DNA of 64,000 nt from Stenotrophomonas maltophilia (GTDB lineage: Bacteria; Pseudomonadota; Gammaproteobacteria; Xanthomonadales; Xanthomonadaceae): positions 4,464,001 through 4,528,000 of the forward strand of contig NZ_CP037858.1 of NCBI RefSeq assembly GCF_006974125.1, written 5' to 3'. Positions 1 to 11,032 of this stretch are shown here, one piece after another. Position 1 is the stretch's first letter. The number at the start of each line of letters is the position of its first letter. Below the pieces are notes generated by a model, which was given only the letters and a program-made list of their open reading frames with translations, was not told the DNA's origin and did no database searches. Made by a program: the position numbers and the translations under genes.

Positions 1-9
1 GAATGCCAT
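1..9 (-). CDS. exbD2: ExbD-family protein (ExbD2), first codons only
   Basis: An ATG on the minus strand at 9-7 starts a reading frame (Met-Ala-Phe) that runs off the left edge of the window. It lies 3 bases after the stop codon of exbD, and its first three residues are the same as those of that ExbD. Xanthomonas campestris has two consecutive exbD genes after tonB-exbB, so this is inferred to be the second one. Only three codons are visible, so the call rests on position and the shared start. Confidence 0.5.
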
Positions 10-12
10 GGC

Positions 13-438
13 TTACTGCCCCTTCTCTTTGGTCGCGACGAAGCCCACGTCCAGCATGCCCTGTTCCTGCGCGATCTTGGTCATCTCGTTGATGACCCGC
101 ATCTTGGTGGTGCGGTCACCACGCAGGTTCAGCGGCGGCTGCGGGGTCTGCTGGGCGGCGGTCGCCAAGCGCGACTCGAGAGTCTGCTTGTTGATTTCTT
201 CGTCGTTCCAGTAGATCGAGCCATCTTCCTTGACTGCCAGGGTGATGGGACCCTTTCGGTCGTTGGTGTCGTCCGGCTTCTGGACCAGGTTGGCCTCCGG
301 CAGATCCACCTTGACCTTGTGGGACATCAGGGGCGCCGTGATGATGAAGATGATCAGCAGCACCAGCATCACGTCCACGAGGGGCGTAACGTTGATGTCG
401 GCCATGGGGCCGCCGCTGTTACCACTACTGAAAGCCAT
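13..438 (-). CDS. exbD: Biopolymer transport protein ExbD
   Basis: This 141-residue protein is a proton-motive-force component of the ExbB-ExbD-TonB motor, which powers TonB-dependent outer-membrane receptors for iron-siderophores, vitamin B12 and other ligands. It has the standard layout: a short cytoplasmic N-terminus, one membrane segment (about residues 18-40) and a periplasmic domain. The conserved membrane aspartate is at residue 22 in the motif TPLVDVMLVLL. It is the third gene of tonB-exbB-exbD-exbD2, 57 bases after exbB, and the same transcript should continue off the left edge. ExbD and TolR are close relatives; the neighbouring tonB settles the choice. Confidence 0.95.
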   Translation of the reverse strand: MAFSSGNSGGPMADINVTPLVDVMLVLLIIFIITAPLMSHKVKVDLPEANLVQKPDDTNDRKGPITLAVKEDGSIYWNDEEINKQTLESRLATAAQQTPQPPLNLRGDRTTKMRVINEMTKIAQEQGMLDVGFVATKEKGQ

Positions 439-495
439 AACGGGCTCCGTCTAGATCGTGTTGACTACGTTCTCGCTGGGTACAGCGCGTCGCAA

Positions 496-1257
496 TTAGC
501 GGACGCGCGAACCGGTGGCGAAGAAGTCGTGCAGGTCGTGCGCGAAGGTATCGAACTTGCTGATGGTCGCGCTGTTGATCTTGCTGAAGAAGTTGAAGGC
601 GAACACGGCCGGGATCGCGACGAACAGACCGATCGCGGTCATGATCAGCGCTTCACCCACCGGGCCGGCAACGGCGTCGATCGAAGCGGAGCCGGTGGCA
701 CCGATCTTGATCAGCGCGCCGTAGATGCCCCACACGGTACCCAGCAGACCGACGAACGGAGCGGTCGCGCCGACGGTGGCCAGCAGGGTCATGCCCGACT
801 GCAGCTTGTTGCTTTCGCGGGTCACGGCCTGACGCAGGGCGCGGTCGACGAACTCCGAACGGCTCAGGTTCTCACCGACGCCGCCGGTGGCACCGCCTTC
901 AGCACGCTGGTGGTGGGCAGCTGCCTGGGCAGCGTCCAGGGCGATCTTCGAGAACGGCTCCGAAGCCGGCTGCTCTTCCATCGCACGGATGGCGTCCTGC
1001 GCGTTCGGGGTATCCCAGAACAGGCTGACGACGCGATCAGCGGCGCTCTTCAGGCGGGTGGCACGGAAGATGTTGATGACGGTCCAGTACCAGGACATGG
1101 CCGACATGGCGATCAGGGTCAGCAGCACGACCCAGGAAACCGCGAAATCACCCGGCTTGGTGGTCATTTCGTGGATCAGGTGCTCGAAGCCCATCTGCGA
1201 CAGGGCGTTGGACGGATTGCCCCCGGCAGCAGCGGCGATGAAAATTTCCTGCAGCAT
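496..1257 (-). CDS. exbB: TonB-system proton channel subunit ExbB (MotA/TolQ/ExbB family)
   Basis: This 253-residue inner-membrane protein forms the pentameric proton channel that surrounds ExbD and drives TonB. Three hydrophobic segments are visible: about residues 35-60 (VLLTLIAMSAMSWYWTVI), about 160-180 (LATVGATAPFVGLLGTVWGIY) and about 205-228 (ALIMTAIGLFVAIPAVFAFNF). The glycine- and threonine-rich GATAPFVGLLGTVWG block is the TolQ/ExbB signature. It lies between tonB and exbD, all on the minus strand, about 95 bases after tonB. Length and topology are normal for the family. Confidence 0.95.
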   Translation of the reverse strand: MLQEIFIAAAAGGNPSNALSQMGFEHLIHEMTTKPGDFAVSWVVLLTLIAMSAMSWYWTVINIFRATRLKSAADRVVSLFWDTPNAQDAIRAMEEQPASEPFSKIALDAAQAAAHHQRAEGGATGGVGENLSRSEFVDRALRQAVTRESNKLQSGMTLLATVGATAPFVGLLGTVWGIYGALIKIGATGSASIDAVAGPVGEALIMTAIGLFVAIPAVFAFNFFSKINSATISKFDTFAHDLHDFFATGSRVR

Positions 1258-1351
1258 GACGCTTACCTTTGTTGTGTGTGGTGATAAAGGGTGTAGCTAA
1301 GCTAAACAATCGAACCGGGAGCGGGGGTGGCCAGTCGGCCACCCGGGCGCA

Positions 1352-2017
1352 TCAGTTCAGCGCAAAGTTGACCGGGACGCGAACGCGACCTGCCGCCTTC
1401 TTACCGCCAGATTCAGCGGCGTTGAAGCGCCACTTGCGAGCCGCTTCCATCGCGGCACGGTCCAGGTCGCGGTTACGGCTGGACTTTTCCACCGTGACAT
1501 TGGTGACGTTGCCGCTGGCATCGACATCAATGATCAGGATCACTTCGCCCTGGATACCAGCGCGGAAGGCTGCCGGCGGGTAGCGCGGCGGATTCATGGC
1601 CTTCGACGAGATGTCCACGCTGGCCTCGATCGAGGTCGCAGGTGCCGGCGGCGCGGGGGGCGACGGCGGGGTGACGATATCGCTCGGGCGCGGCTCCGGC
1701 ACGTCCACGACCGGCGCCTGCGGCGGCGGCGGGACCGGCGACGGCTTCGGCGGCGACAGATTCTTCACCGGCGGCGGCGGAGTATCGGTCGGCGGCGGCG
1801 GCGGCGGCGGGGGCGGCGGCGGCGGCGCATCGACGATGGTCACCATGACGTTGCGCTCCTTCTCAGCCACGGCCTTGGGAGCCACGGCGGGAATGAGGAG
1901 CATCATGAAGGCGGCCAGATGCAGGGCAATTACAAACGCGATGCCGACGATGCGAGGCCAGCTCAGCCCCTTGTCATCGGGTTGTTCGTACCGGTGAACG
2001 ACTAGTTGTTCCGTCAT
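1352..2017 (-). CDS. tonB: Energy transducer TonB
   Basis: This 221-residue protein couples the ExbB-ExbD motor to outer-membrane receptors. It has an N-terminal membrane anchor (about residues 24-47, including IVGIAFVIALHLAAFMMLL) and a long periplasmic proline-rich spacer that starts with twelve consecutive prolines. The C-terminal TonB domain (about residues 140-221) has the typical YPPAAFRAGIQGEV and ARKWRFNA segments. The start was placed at the ATG at 2017 (MTEQLVVHRYEQ); a TTG five codons upstream is also in frame but is less likely. It is the first motor gene of the cluster, behind a separate TPR gene. Confidence 0.94.
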   Translation of the reverse strand: MTEQLVVHRYEQPDDKGLSWPRIVGIAFVIALHLAAFMMLLIPAVAPKAVAEKERNVMVTIVDAPPPPPPPPPPPPTDTPPPPVKNLSPPKPSPVPPPPQAPVVDVPEPRPSDIVTPPSPPAPPAPATSIEASVDISSKAMNPPRYPPAAFRAGIQGEVILIIDVDASGNVTNVTVEKSSRNRDLDRAAMEAARKWRFNAAESGGKKAAGRVRVPVNFALN

Positions 2018-2100
2018 GCGCCAAGAGCTCAATAGTGGGGCCGGGATGCCGGGGGCGGAATCCCTGATCAGTGGTGCATGACACCGCAGGAACCTCCAAG

Positions 2101-2131
2101 CTTATACCAATCCTGAGCGCCTGCGCATCAA
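2101..2131 (-). promoter_or_regulatory. Possible tonB promoter
   Basis: On the minus strand TTGATG (2131-2126) and TATAAG (2106-2101) are separated by 19 bases, resembling -35 and -10 elements in the gap between the TPR gene and tonB. I looked for a Fur-box palindrome here and did not find a convincing one. This is pattern matching only. Confidence 0.3.
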
Positions 2132-2160
2132 CTGAGCAGGCATTCAGGCGTTATTCCTAC

Positions 2161-3348
2161 TTACTTCAGGTTGATGATTTTCTTGGCATCAGCCTGGTTC
2201 TTCACACCCTTCGCCAGCGCCTGCTGGGCGGCCTGCTTGGCCTCCGGGATGCGACCTTCGGCATGCAGGACGCGTGCCAGGTTCAGGTAGGTCTCACCGT
2301 CCTTGGACAGCGGGGCAGCCTTCTGCCACGCATCGATCGCCTGCGGCACCTGGTCGGAGTAGTAGTAGGACTGGGCCAGCGCCAGGTAAACCTGGTAGTC
2401 CGGCTTCAGGATGCCCTTCTGCAACCCTTCGTTGATGACCGCGATGACGTCCTTTTCCTTTTTGTCGGTGTTGGCATAGATGGAGTACAGCTGCTTGTAC
2501 TCGCGCTCTTCGGTGAGCTGGCCGCTGCTGCGCAGCTTGTCCATCACCGCGGCCGCCTTGTCCATCTGGTCGGCCTGCATGTACATGCTGGCCAGATTCA
2601 GCTGGGCCTTCTTGTCGTTCGGGTTCTTGGCGGCCAGCGCCTCGGCTTCCTTGACCGCTTCACCGGACTGGCCGGCTTCGGACAGGGCCGCCATCAGCAG
2701 CTGGTTCCAGTTGTCCTTCGGTTCGGCGGAACCGGCGATGGCCTGCTTCAGCACCGGGATCGCTTCCTGGTAGCGCTCCAGCTGGTACAGCGCCTGGCCC
2801 TTGGCGATCAGTTCTTCCGGCTTGGTCGACTTGCTCTCGGCAAAGTACTTGTCGAGGGTTGCCAGGCCTTCGGCGGTCTTGTCTTCCTGCAGTTCCAGCT
2901 GGCCCAGCATCAGCATCGACTGGAAGTGGCCGTTGTTGTCCAGCCCGTTGAACTGCAGGACCTGCTTCAGATAGGCGATCGCCGCCGGGGCGTCGTCGGT
3001 CTGGTAGGCCGCCTGCGAGGCCAGCTGCGCGGCCAGCGACTTGTCGTACTCGTTCGCGGCGCTGTCAGCCAGGATGGCGTCGGCCTGGGTGCGGGTCTCC
3101 GGGAACTTTTCCTTGTTGTAGCTGTCGATCATTTTCTGCAGCTTGCTGCCCATCTTGGCCGAGGCCTTGACCGTCGGCTCCTGGCGGGTCGCGTTCGGGT
3201 ACAGCGCCTCGGCCTTGGCCTGCTTGCCGCCGCGGTTGCCGCGCTCGGAGGAACGCGAGGACTGCGCGAAGGCATCGGTGACCACGGCGCCGGTCAGGGC
3301 GGTCGCGACGAGGACGGAAAGCACAGCTTTGTGGTTACGGAAAATCAT
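2161..3348 (-). CDS. Periplasmic tetratricopeptide-repeat protein upstream of tonB
   Basis: This 395-residue protein has a clear N-terminal signal peptide (hydrophobic core VLSVLVATALTGAVVTDAFA, cleavage predicted after AFA). The mature part consists largely of helical TPR-like repeats, for example around residues 100-135, 155-185, 225-260 and 315-390. TPRs are protein-binding scaffolds, so it probably acts in the periplasm by binding a partner, but no catalytic domain is visible. A good ribosome site (GAGGTG) precedes the ATG. It lies 143 bases ahead of tonB-exbB-exbD in the same direction, which suggests a link to TonB-dependent uptake. That link is inferred from position. Confidence 0.8.
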   Translation of the reverse strand: MIFRNHKAVLSVLVATALTGAVVTDAFAQSSRSSERGNRGGKQAKAEALYPNATRQEPTVKASAKMGSKLQKMIDSYNKEKFPETRTQADAILADSAANEYDKSLAAQLASQAAYQTDDAPAAIAYLKQVLQFNGLDNNGHFQSMLMLGQLELQEDKTAEGLATLDKYFAESKSTKPEELIAKGQALYQLERYQEAIPVLKQAIAGSAEPKDNWNQLLMAALSEAGQSGEAVKEAEALAAKNPNDKKAQLNLASMYMQADQMDKAAAVMDKLRSSGQLTEEREYKQLYSIYANTDKKEKDVIAVINEGLQKGILKPDYQVYLALAQSYYYSDQVPQAIDAWQKAAPLSKDGETYLNLARVLHAEGRIPEAKQAAQQALAKGVKNQADAKKIINLK

Positions 3349-3480
3349 CGTTCACCTCGATCGAACCGCCGGTTAGCGGCAAAGTCGGACTGTCAGAAAA
3401 ATCTGAGCCGCCAAACGTATCAGAAACAGATGGCGTGAGAAATCGTTTTATGTGCTGCAATACAGCATAGAACTGCGCAC

Positions 3481-4287
3481 TCATCCGCACTTTGGCCGTA
3501 GCCCGGCCGCCTGCGCCTGCTGATAGACCGGCGTCAGGGCCGGGGCATCGCGTCGCAGTTCCTGGATCCGGTTGGCCGGATCAGGGTGGGTGGACAGCCA
3601 TTGCGGGCTGCGGCCGCCGCTGGCGGCCATCATGTTCTGCCACAGATCGACTGCCTGCGCCGGATTGAAGCCGGCCTGGGCCATCAGCCGTTGGCCGATC
3701 ACGTCAGCCTCGCTTTCCTGGGTGCGCGAGCCGGGCAGCAGGAAGGCGGTCTGCGCGCCCATGCCGCCGAGCTGGTTGACGGTGCTGGCAGCGCCTTCGC
3801 CGTAGGCCGCACCGGCCAGCGCACCGAGCACGGCCAAGCCGGTCTGCGCGCCCATCTGGCGGGTGATGCGCTCTTCATGGTGGCGGGCGATGACGTGGCC
3901 GATTTCATGGCCGATCACGGCAGCCAGCTGGTCCTGGTTCTTGGCGACGGTGAAGATGCCGGTGTTCACACCGACCTTGCCGCCGGGCAGGGCGAATGCG
4001 TTGGGCTCCTTGTCGACGAACACCGCCGTCTCCCACCGTACGCCACGGTATTGAGGCGGCAACTGCGCGACCAGGGCATTGACCACGCACTGCACGTAAC
4101 CGTTCTGGCGGCCGTCGGTGCTGATCTTTTCCTTCTGTTTTGTTTCGGCGAACGCCTGTGCGCCGAGCTGGTCCAGCTGTGCCTGCGAGACGCCGCCCAC
4201 CATCTGCCGGCGGCCGGTAGGGGAGGTGGTGGTCGCGCAGGCGCTGACCAGGGTGGTGATGACAAGGGCCAGCAGCAGTTGTTTCAT
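3481..4287 (-). CDS. M48-family zinc metalloprotease, lipoprotein (LoiP/BepA-like)
   Basis: This 268-residue lipoprotein has a signal peptide ending in the lipobox LVSAC, so it should be lipid-anchored in the envelope. The catalytic zinc motif HEIGH is in the sequence AVIGHEIGHVIARHHEE, and a downstream glutamate (QESEADVIG) supplies the third ligand, as in peptidase M48. In E. coli the related LoiP and BepA act in outer-membrane protein quality control, so a similar role is inferred. The start is the ATG at 4287, preceded by a strong ribosome site (GGGGGAG). An upstream in-frame start at 4497 would add 70 residues lacking any signal sequence and was not used. Confidence 0.88.
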   Translation of the reverse strand: MKQLLLALVITTLVSACATTTSPTGRRQMVGGVSQAQLDQLGAQAFAETKQKEKISTDGRQNGYVQCVVNALVAQLPPQYRGVRWETAVFVDKEPNAFALPGGKVGVNTGIFTVAKNQDQLAAVIGHEIGHVIARHHEERITRQMGAQTGLAVLGALAGAAYGEGAASTVNQLGGMGAQTAFLLPGSRTQESEADVIGQRLMAQAGFNPAQAVDLWQNMMAASGGRSPQWLSTHPDPANRIQELRRDAPALTPVYQQAQAAGLRPKCG

Positions 4288-4358
4288 GGAAGCTCCCCCG
4301 TGTTCATATGCGCAGTGTGTAGCGTAGCGGCTTAATCTTTCGTCAAGCGGACGCGGCG

Positions 4359-5204
4359 TTACGTTGACCCCAGAAACACCATCGCGGCAAGGGCAACCGC
4401 ATTGTTCAACGCATGCGCGGTGATCGCCGCCCACAACGTGCCGGTACGCTGGTAGAGCCAGCAGAACGCAGCCCCCATGCCACCATAGACCAGCCACAGC
4501 TGTGCGATTTCGGCTGGGCCATTGGCGCTGGTGCCGGGGATCTCATGGATCAGGGCGAATGCGAGGCTGCTCAGCACCACGCCCAACCACGGGCGCCCCG
4601 CCTTCCACAGGCGGCCAAACAGCACGCGGCGGAACAGCAGTTCTTCGTAGGCTGGCGCCAGTACCACCGCGAACAGCACCAGGAACAACGGGAAACGTGC
4701 GATCGCGCTCTGCATCAGCGCCAGATTGGTGGGGACAGGCTCGATGCCGAACTGCTTGGCCAGGAAGGCAATGCCGTTGCTGCCGAGCACGATCAGGGTC
4801 GCCACCAGCAGGGTCCAGCCCCAGGTGGAGGGGCGGCGCAGCGCCTGGCGCGACGCCTGACGTTCGGCGGCGTTGGCTGGCCGTCGCCAGAAGTACAGCA
4901 GCAACGCAGCACCACCGGTGGCAAACAGCGCCATGAGAATCTGCGCAAGCGCGCCGGGCTGGCCCAGTGTCGCCGCGACCGAACCGGCGTCGGCCGTTCC
5001 ACCGCTGGCCTGCGCATTGGCGTAGCCAACCACCACGCCACGGTAAAGGCCCCACAGCAGGCCGCTGATCAGGCTCAGGCCAAACAGGGTGACAGCGGCG
5101 ATGCCCAGGTCGATGAAAAAACCCGCCAGCGGTGAAACGACACGCGGCGCGGCCGAGGCCGGCGGAATCGGGGGCGGGGCGGAAACCGGGGCGGATGCGG
5201 ACAT
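4359..5204 (-). CDS. CPBP-family intramembrane glutamic endopeptidase (CAAX protease-like)
   Basis: This 281-residue polytopic membrane protein carries the CPBP/Abi motif 1 EExxxR in the sequence PAYEELLFRRVLFG, and downstream motifs FALIHE and HALNNAVAL with the conserved histidines and asparagine. Family members are membrane-embedded proteases; in bacteria their substrates are mostly unknown. About seven hydrophobic segments are visible. The ATG at 5204 is used because a CAGGT ribosome site lies just before it. The gene sits between gyrB and the M48 gene on the same strand, 67 bases after the gyrB stop codon. Confidence 0.85.
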   Translation of the reverse strand: MSASAPVSAPPPIPPASAAPRVVSPLAGFFIDLGIAAVTLFGLSLISGLLWGLYRGVVVGYANAQASGGTADAGSVAATLGQPGALAQILMALFATGGAALLLYFWRRPANAAERQASRQALRRPSTWGWTLLVATLIVLGSNGIAFLAKQFGIEPVPTNLALMQSAIARFPLFLVLFAVVLAPAYEELLFRRVLFGRLWKAGRPWLGVVLSSLAFALIHEIPGTSANGPAEIAQLWLVYGGMGAAFCWLYQRTGTLWAAITAHALNNAVALAAMVFLGST

Positions 5205-5271
5205 CAGGTACCTGCGTTCAAGGATCGAAGGCCGGCGCGCCTCCCCGCGCACCGGCCATCACCGGATTGTG

Positions 5272-7806
<2,535 letters not shown>

Positions 7807-7843
7807 TTATACCAGCCGGGGTCGAGCGGCCCTGGTGTGCCCA

Positions 7844-8938
7844 CTATGGCACAGCCACGATCTGTGCATGTTCCACGTGGAACCGGGCGATCTGGGTCAA
7901 TTCCTGCAGCGCCGCCGGAGTTTCGGTGGCGGTGATGAAGATCTGTGCTGGGCCATTGAGCAGGCGCTCCAGTACCCGCGCCTGGTGGGTGCGATCCAGC
8001 TCCGAAGCCAGATCATCCAGCGCGATCACCGGCCATTCGCCACGCTGTTCGGCATAGTCTTCGGCCTGCGCGAGCAGGCAGGCCAATGCCGTCAGCTTGG
8101 CCTGGCCCCGGGACAGCGCATCGCGACCAGGAATGCTCTGGAAATCCACACTCCAGTCCGCCCGGTGCGGGCCGACCGAGGTGTAGCCGGCCTGACGGTC
8201 GCGCTCGCGAGCCAGAAGCAGGGCATCGGCCAGCGGAAGTTCATGCCGCCGCCATCCAGGACTCAGTTCCAGTCCCTGGATGGCGAGTTGCGGTGCCAGG
8301 CTGGCGGCCAAGGCCACAGTGCGTTGCTGCAGACGCTCCAGGTAGTGCTGGCGGTGGCTGGTCAGTGGTTCTCCAGCCTCGGCCAGCTCGTGATCCCAGG
8401 TATCGAGCATCCGCGACGGCCCGCCCTGCTTGAGCAGGGCATTGCGCTGCTTCAGCGCCCGGGAGTAGCGGCGCCACAAGGACAGAAAGTCCGGTTCCAC
8501 GTGGAACAAGCCCCAATCGAGGAAGCGGCGGCGAGGTTCCCCACCACCACTGACCAATGCATGGCTCCCAGGCTCGAACGTCACCACGGCCAGCGCTGCG
8601 CAGAGATTGCCCAGTTGCGCGACATCTTCGCCGTCCAATCGCCCCTTCCAGTCCTGGCCACTGTGGCGCAGGCCAGCCTTTCGGCGGTGGGGCGAGTGAT
8701 CGGCACGCTGTTCGTCCCATTCCACGAAGATTTCCAACGCTTCCTGGCCCTGGCGCACCAATCCATCACGCACCCGGCCACGGAAGCTGCGTCCATAGGC
8801 CATCAGATGCAGGGCTTCCAGCACGCTGGTCTTGCCGGCACCGTTGTCGCCGGTCAGCAGGTTCAATCCCGGCTGGGGCGACAGGTCCACCGCACTGAAG
8901 CGACGCAGTTGGTGCAGGGCGAGGCGGCGGATAAGCAT
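7844..8938 (-). CDS. recF: DNA replication/repair protein RecF
   Basis: This 364-residue SMC-like ATPase loads RecA at single-strand gaps together with RecO and RecR. The Walker A motif GDNGAGKTS is near residue 30, and the signature and Walker B regions ([24 protein letters not shown]) are near the C-terminus, as in all RecF proteins. Two perfect 14-bp parS-like palindromes lie inside the coding sequence (8494-8507 and 7870-7883). Both are read in the same phase and encode Phe-His-Val-Glu. The gap to dnaN upstream is unusually long (about 990 bp), so recF-gyrB probably has its own promoter. Confidence 0.96.
   Translation of the reverse strand: MLIRRLALHQLRRFSAVDLSPQPGLNLLTGDNGAGKTSVLEALHLMAYGRSFRGRVRDGLVRQGQEALEIFVEWDEQRADHSPHRRKAGLRHSGQDWKGRLDGEDVAQLGNLCAALAVVTFEPGSHALVSGGGEPRRRFLDWGLFHVEPDFLSLWRRYSRALKQRNALLKQGGPSRMLDTWDHELAEAGEPLTSHRQHYLERLQQRTVALAASLAPQLAIQGLELSPGWRRHELPLADALLLARERDRQAGYTSVGPHRADWSVDFQSIPGRDALSRGQAKLTALACLLAQAEDYAEQRGEWPVIALDDLASELDRTHQARVLERLLNGPAQIFITATETPAALQELTQIARFHVEHAQIVAVP
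7870..7883. promoter_or_regulatory. parS-like ParB binding site (inside recF 3' end)
   Basis: This is the perfect palindrome GTTCCACGTGGAAC, the core of the parS site used by ParB in pseudomonads and related bacteria. It lies in the last codons of recF and encodes FHVE. Confidence 0.8.
8494..8507. promoter_or_regulatory. parS-like ParB binding site (inside recF)
   Basis: This is the perfect palindrome GTTCCACGTGGAAC in the middle of recF. It encodes FHVE in the same reading phase as the site at 7870-7883. Confidence 0.8.
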
Positions 8939-9070
8939 GGGGCGCGAAAGACCATCCGCACGAGGCGGTACCGGGGCAGGGAATCCATCAGCTTACTGCA
9001 TCGGTCAAGCAGGACGCGCTGCGCCAGCTGCAACGCGGAGCAGAGAGCTCTGCGCGCCAGGCAATCGCAC

Positions 9071-9084
9071 GTTCCACGTGGCAC
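9071..9084. promoter_or_regulatory. parS-like site, one mismatch
   Basis: GTTCCACGTGGCAC differs from the perfect palindrome at one position. It lies upstream of recF in the dnaN-recF gap. Confidence 0.6.
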
Positions 9085-9342
9085 CAGGGCATCCGCTTGA
9101 CCGCTTACAGGCCTGGACCTGGCCAGAATCCCTTCAATTCTGCTGAGGGCGGCAGGGCATCGACCCTCAGATTTCAACGATTTAAGGGCCTTTGTACAGC
9201 CATGAGTGCGCGCTTCGGCGGGGGGCGTTCGGATGACCCGGCGGATTCCTTCAAATCTGCGATCCAGTGTCCTGGAGGGTTCCACAGATTTCAAAGAATT
9301 CAGCCCCTTCGTTTCACGCTGTCCACAGCGGGTCTGTATGAC

Positions 9343-9410
9343 TTATACACAAGGTATGGGCAATCTGTGGATAAAAAAGGCCTTTTCCCTGCCGCTTAAA
9401 ACTATCCACA
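9343..9410. promoter_or_regulatory. DnaA-box cluster in the dnaN-recF gap
   Basis: TTATACACA (9343-9351, plus) and TTATCCACA (9374-9366, minus) match the DnaA-box consensus exactly. CTATCCACA (9402-9410) has one mismatch. Confidence 0.6.
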
Positions 9411-9856
9411 GGTTCCCCCCCAGCCTGAGGGGCCTCTATACAGGGGGTTTCAGCCGTATAAATTTGTTTTAAATCATGCAGATAGCTGGTTTTTCCACGA
9501 GATCTGGCCCTACCATCACCACCATGCTTTAGATTTATACCCAGATTTAGAAGCTAGGCTCGGCCCGTTCTGCCCCGAATCAGCCCTGTGGACAGACGCG
9601 TTTGCAGAAGCAGCGGAGATCGCAGCATCAGTGGTGCCTCGCTTCGCCAATCCAGTCAGATCTGGCCGAATACACCCACGTTGAGAATCCAGGTACTGGC
9701 GTTTCCGATTGAATGTGATGCGTCAGCGAGCATTGGCCGCAATCGCGCTGGTCCCAACACCCGCCGTGAATCGTACTGAAGGCAGAGCGCTAGAAGGGGA
9801 CCAGCGATGAGGGGGACGTCCCTGCAAACGGATGCTGCTCAACACCCCGACCCAAT

Positions 9857-9870
9857 GCTCCACGTGGAAC
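9857..9870. promoter_or_regulatory. parS-like site, one mismatch, beside the dnaN terminator
   Basis: GCTCCACGTGGAAC differs from the perfect 14-bp palindrome at one position. It directly abuts the T-tract of the dnaN terminator. Confidence 0.65.
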
Positions 9871-9900
9871 AAAAAAAAACGCCCGGGAAGATCCCGGGCG
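9871..9900 (-). terminator. dnaN: Rho-independent terminator after dnaN
   Basis: On the minus strand a 9-bp perfect stem (CGCCCGGGA / TCCCGGGCG) with a 3-base loop is followed by nine T residues, 31 bases after the dnaN stop codon. parS-like sites flank it on both sides. Confidence 0.92.
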
Positions 9901-9907
9901 TCGTTCG

Positions 9908-9921
9908 GTTCCACGTGGAAC
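9908..9921. promoter_or_regulatory. parS-like ParB binding site between dnaN and its terminator
   Basis: This is the perfect palindrome GTTCCACGTGGAAC, located 10 bases after the dnaN stop codon. Confidence 0.8.
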
Positions 9922-9931
9922 CGCGCTGCTG

Positions 9932-11032
9932 TCAGAGGCGCAGCGGCATGACCACGTGACGCGACTTCTCGCTGCTGGATTCACGCACCAGCGCGGAGGA
10001 GTTGGAGTCGCGCAGCTGGATGATGACTTCCTCGTCGCGCAGCGCGGACAGCGCATCCAGCAGGTAGTTCACATTGAAGCCAATGGCCAGATCGCTGACC
10101 GTGGTGTCGGCCTCGATCTCTTCCTGGGCTTCTTCCTGCTCCGGGTTATGCGCACTGATCTTCAGGTTGCCCGGCGAGACTTCCACGCGGATGCCGCGGT
10201 ACTTCTCGTTGGACAGGATCGCGGCACGCTGCAGCGAGGCACGCAGGGCTTCGCGATCCACCTTCACTTCACGGTCGGCACCGATCGGAATCACTGCTTC
10301 GTAATCCGGGAAGCGACCGTCGATCAGCTTCGAGGTGAAGGTGACATCGTCGCGCTTCACGCGGACATGGCTGCGGCCGACTTCCAGCTCGATCTCGCGA
10401 TCGCCGCTTTCCAGCAGGCGCTGCAGCTCGGTCACGCCCTTGCGCGGCACGATGATCTGGCGCTTGGAACCGCTGGGCTTGGCCAGGTCGGTTTCGCACA
10501 GGGCCAGGCGATGGCCGTCGGTGGCAACAGTGCGCAGGGCATCGCCGCGCAGATCGAACAGCAGGCCGTTGAGGTAGTAGCGCACGTCCTGCTGGGCCAT
10601 CGCGAACGCGGTGCGTTCGATCAGTTCCTTCAGGGTCGCTTCGCCGATGGCCACGCGCTCAGTGGCTTCCACTTCGTCCACCGACGGGAAGTCGTTGGAA
10701 GGCAGGGTGGCCAGGGTGAAGCGGCTGCGGCCGGCCTGCACGGTGATCTTGTCACCGGTCTGCGAGACGGTGATCCGGCTGCCGTCGGGCAGGGCGCGGA
10801 TGATCTCGAACAGCTTGCGGGCGGGAATGGTGGTTTCGCCGTCCTGGGCGTCTTCAACCGCGATCCGCGACACCATCTCCACTTCCAGGTCGGTACCGGT
10901 CAGCGACAGCTGGCCGTTCTGCACCTGGACCAGGAAATTGGCCAGAACCGGAAGGGTCTGGCGGCGTTCGACCACGTTGACGACCTGTGCCAACGGCTTG
11001 AGAAAGGCTTCGCGCTGCAGTGTGAAACGCAT
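9932..11032 (-). CDS. dnaN: DNA polymerase III subunit beta (sliding clamp)
   Basis: This 366-residue protein forms the ring-shaped dimer that tethers DNA polymerase III and many repair proteins to DNA. Length and sequence are typical: the N-terminus MRFTLQREAFLKPLAQVVNVV, the middle GLLFDLRGDALRTVATDGHRLALCE, and the C-terminal end HVVMPLRL that forms part of the partner-binding pocket. It follows dnaA in the usual order with a 275-bp gap that carries DnaA boxes. A strong terminator separates it from recF, which is unlike many bacteria where dnaN and recF are cotranscribed. Confidence 0.98.
   Translation of the reverse strand: MRFTLQREAFLKPLAQVVNVVERRQTLPVLANFLVQVQNGQLSLTGTDLEVEMVSRIAVEDAQDGETTIPARKLFEIIRALPDGSRITVSQTGDKITVQAGRSRFTLATLPSNDFPSVDEVEATERVAIGEATLKELIERTAFAMAQQDVRYYLNGLLFDLRGDALRTVATDGHRLALCETDLAKPSGSKRQIIVPRKGVTELQRLLESGDREIELEVGRSHVRVKRDDVTFTSKLIDGRFPDYEAVIPIGADREVKVDREALRASLQRAAILSNEKYRGIRVEVSPGNLKISAHNPEQEEAQEEIEADTTVSDLAIGFNVNYLLDALSALRDEEVIIQLRDSNSSALVRESSSEKSRHVVMPLRL

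Larger units (their letters stand above)
8939..9931. other. Long dnaN-recF intergenic region with origin-like features
   Basis: No convincing gene is present in these 993 bases. They hold three parS-like sites (9071-9084, 9857-9870, 9908-9921), the dnaN terminator, and a cluster of DnaA-box matches. Two fit TTATNCACA exactly: TTATACACA at 9343-9351 (plus) and TTATCCACA at 9374-9366 (minus). Near matches lie at 9402-9410 and about 9318-9327. A short A+T-rich stretch (about 9456-9480) lies next to them. G+C is visibly lower than in the flanking genes. Weak open frames here lack family resemblance. This is one of two origin candidates in the window; the other is the dnaA-dnaN gap. Confidence 0.6.
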
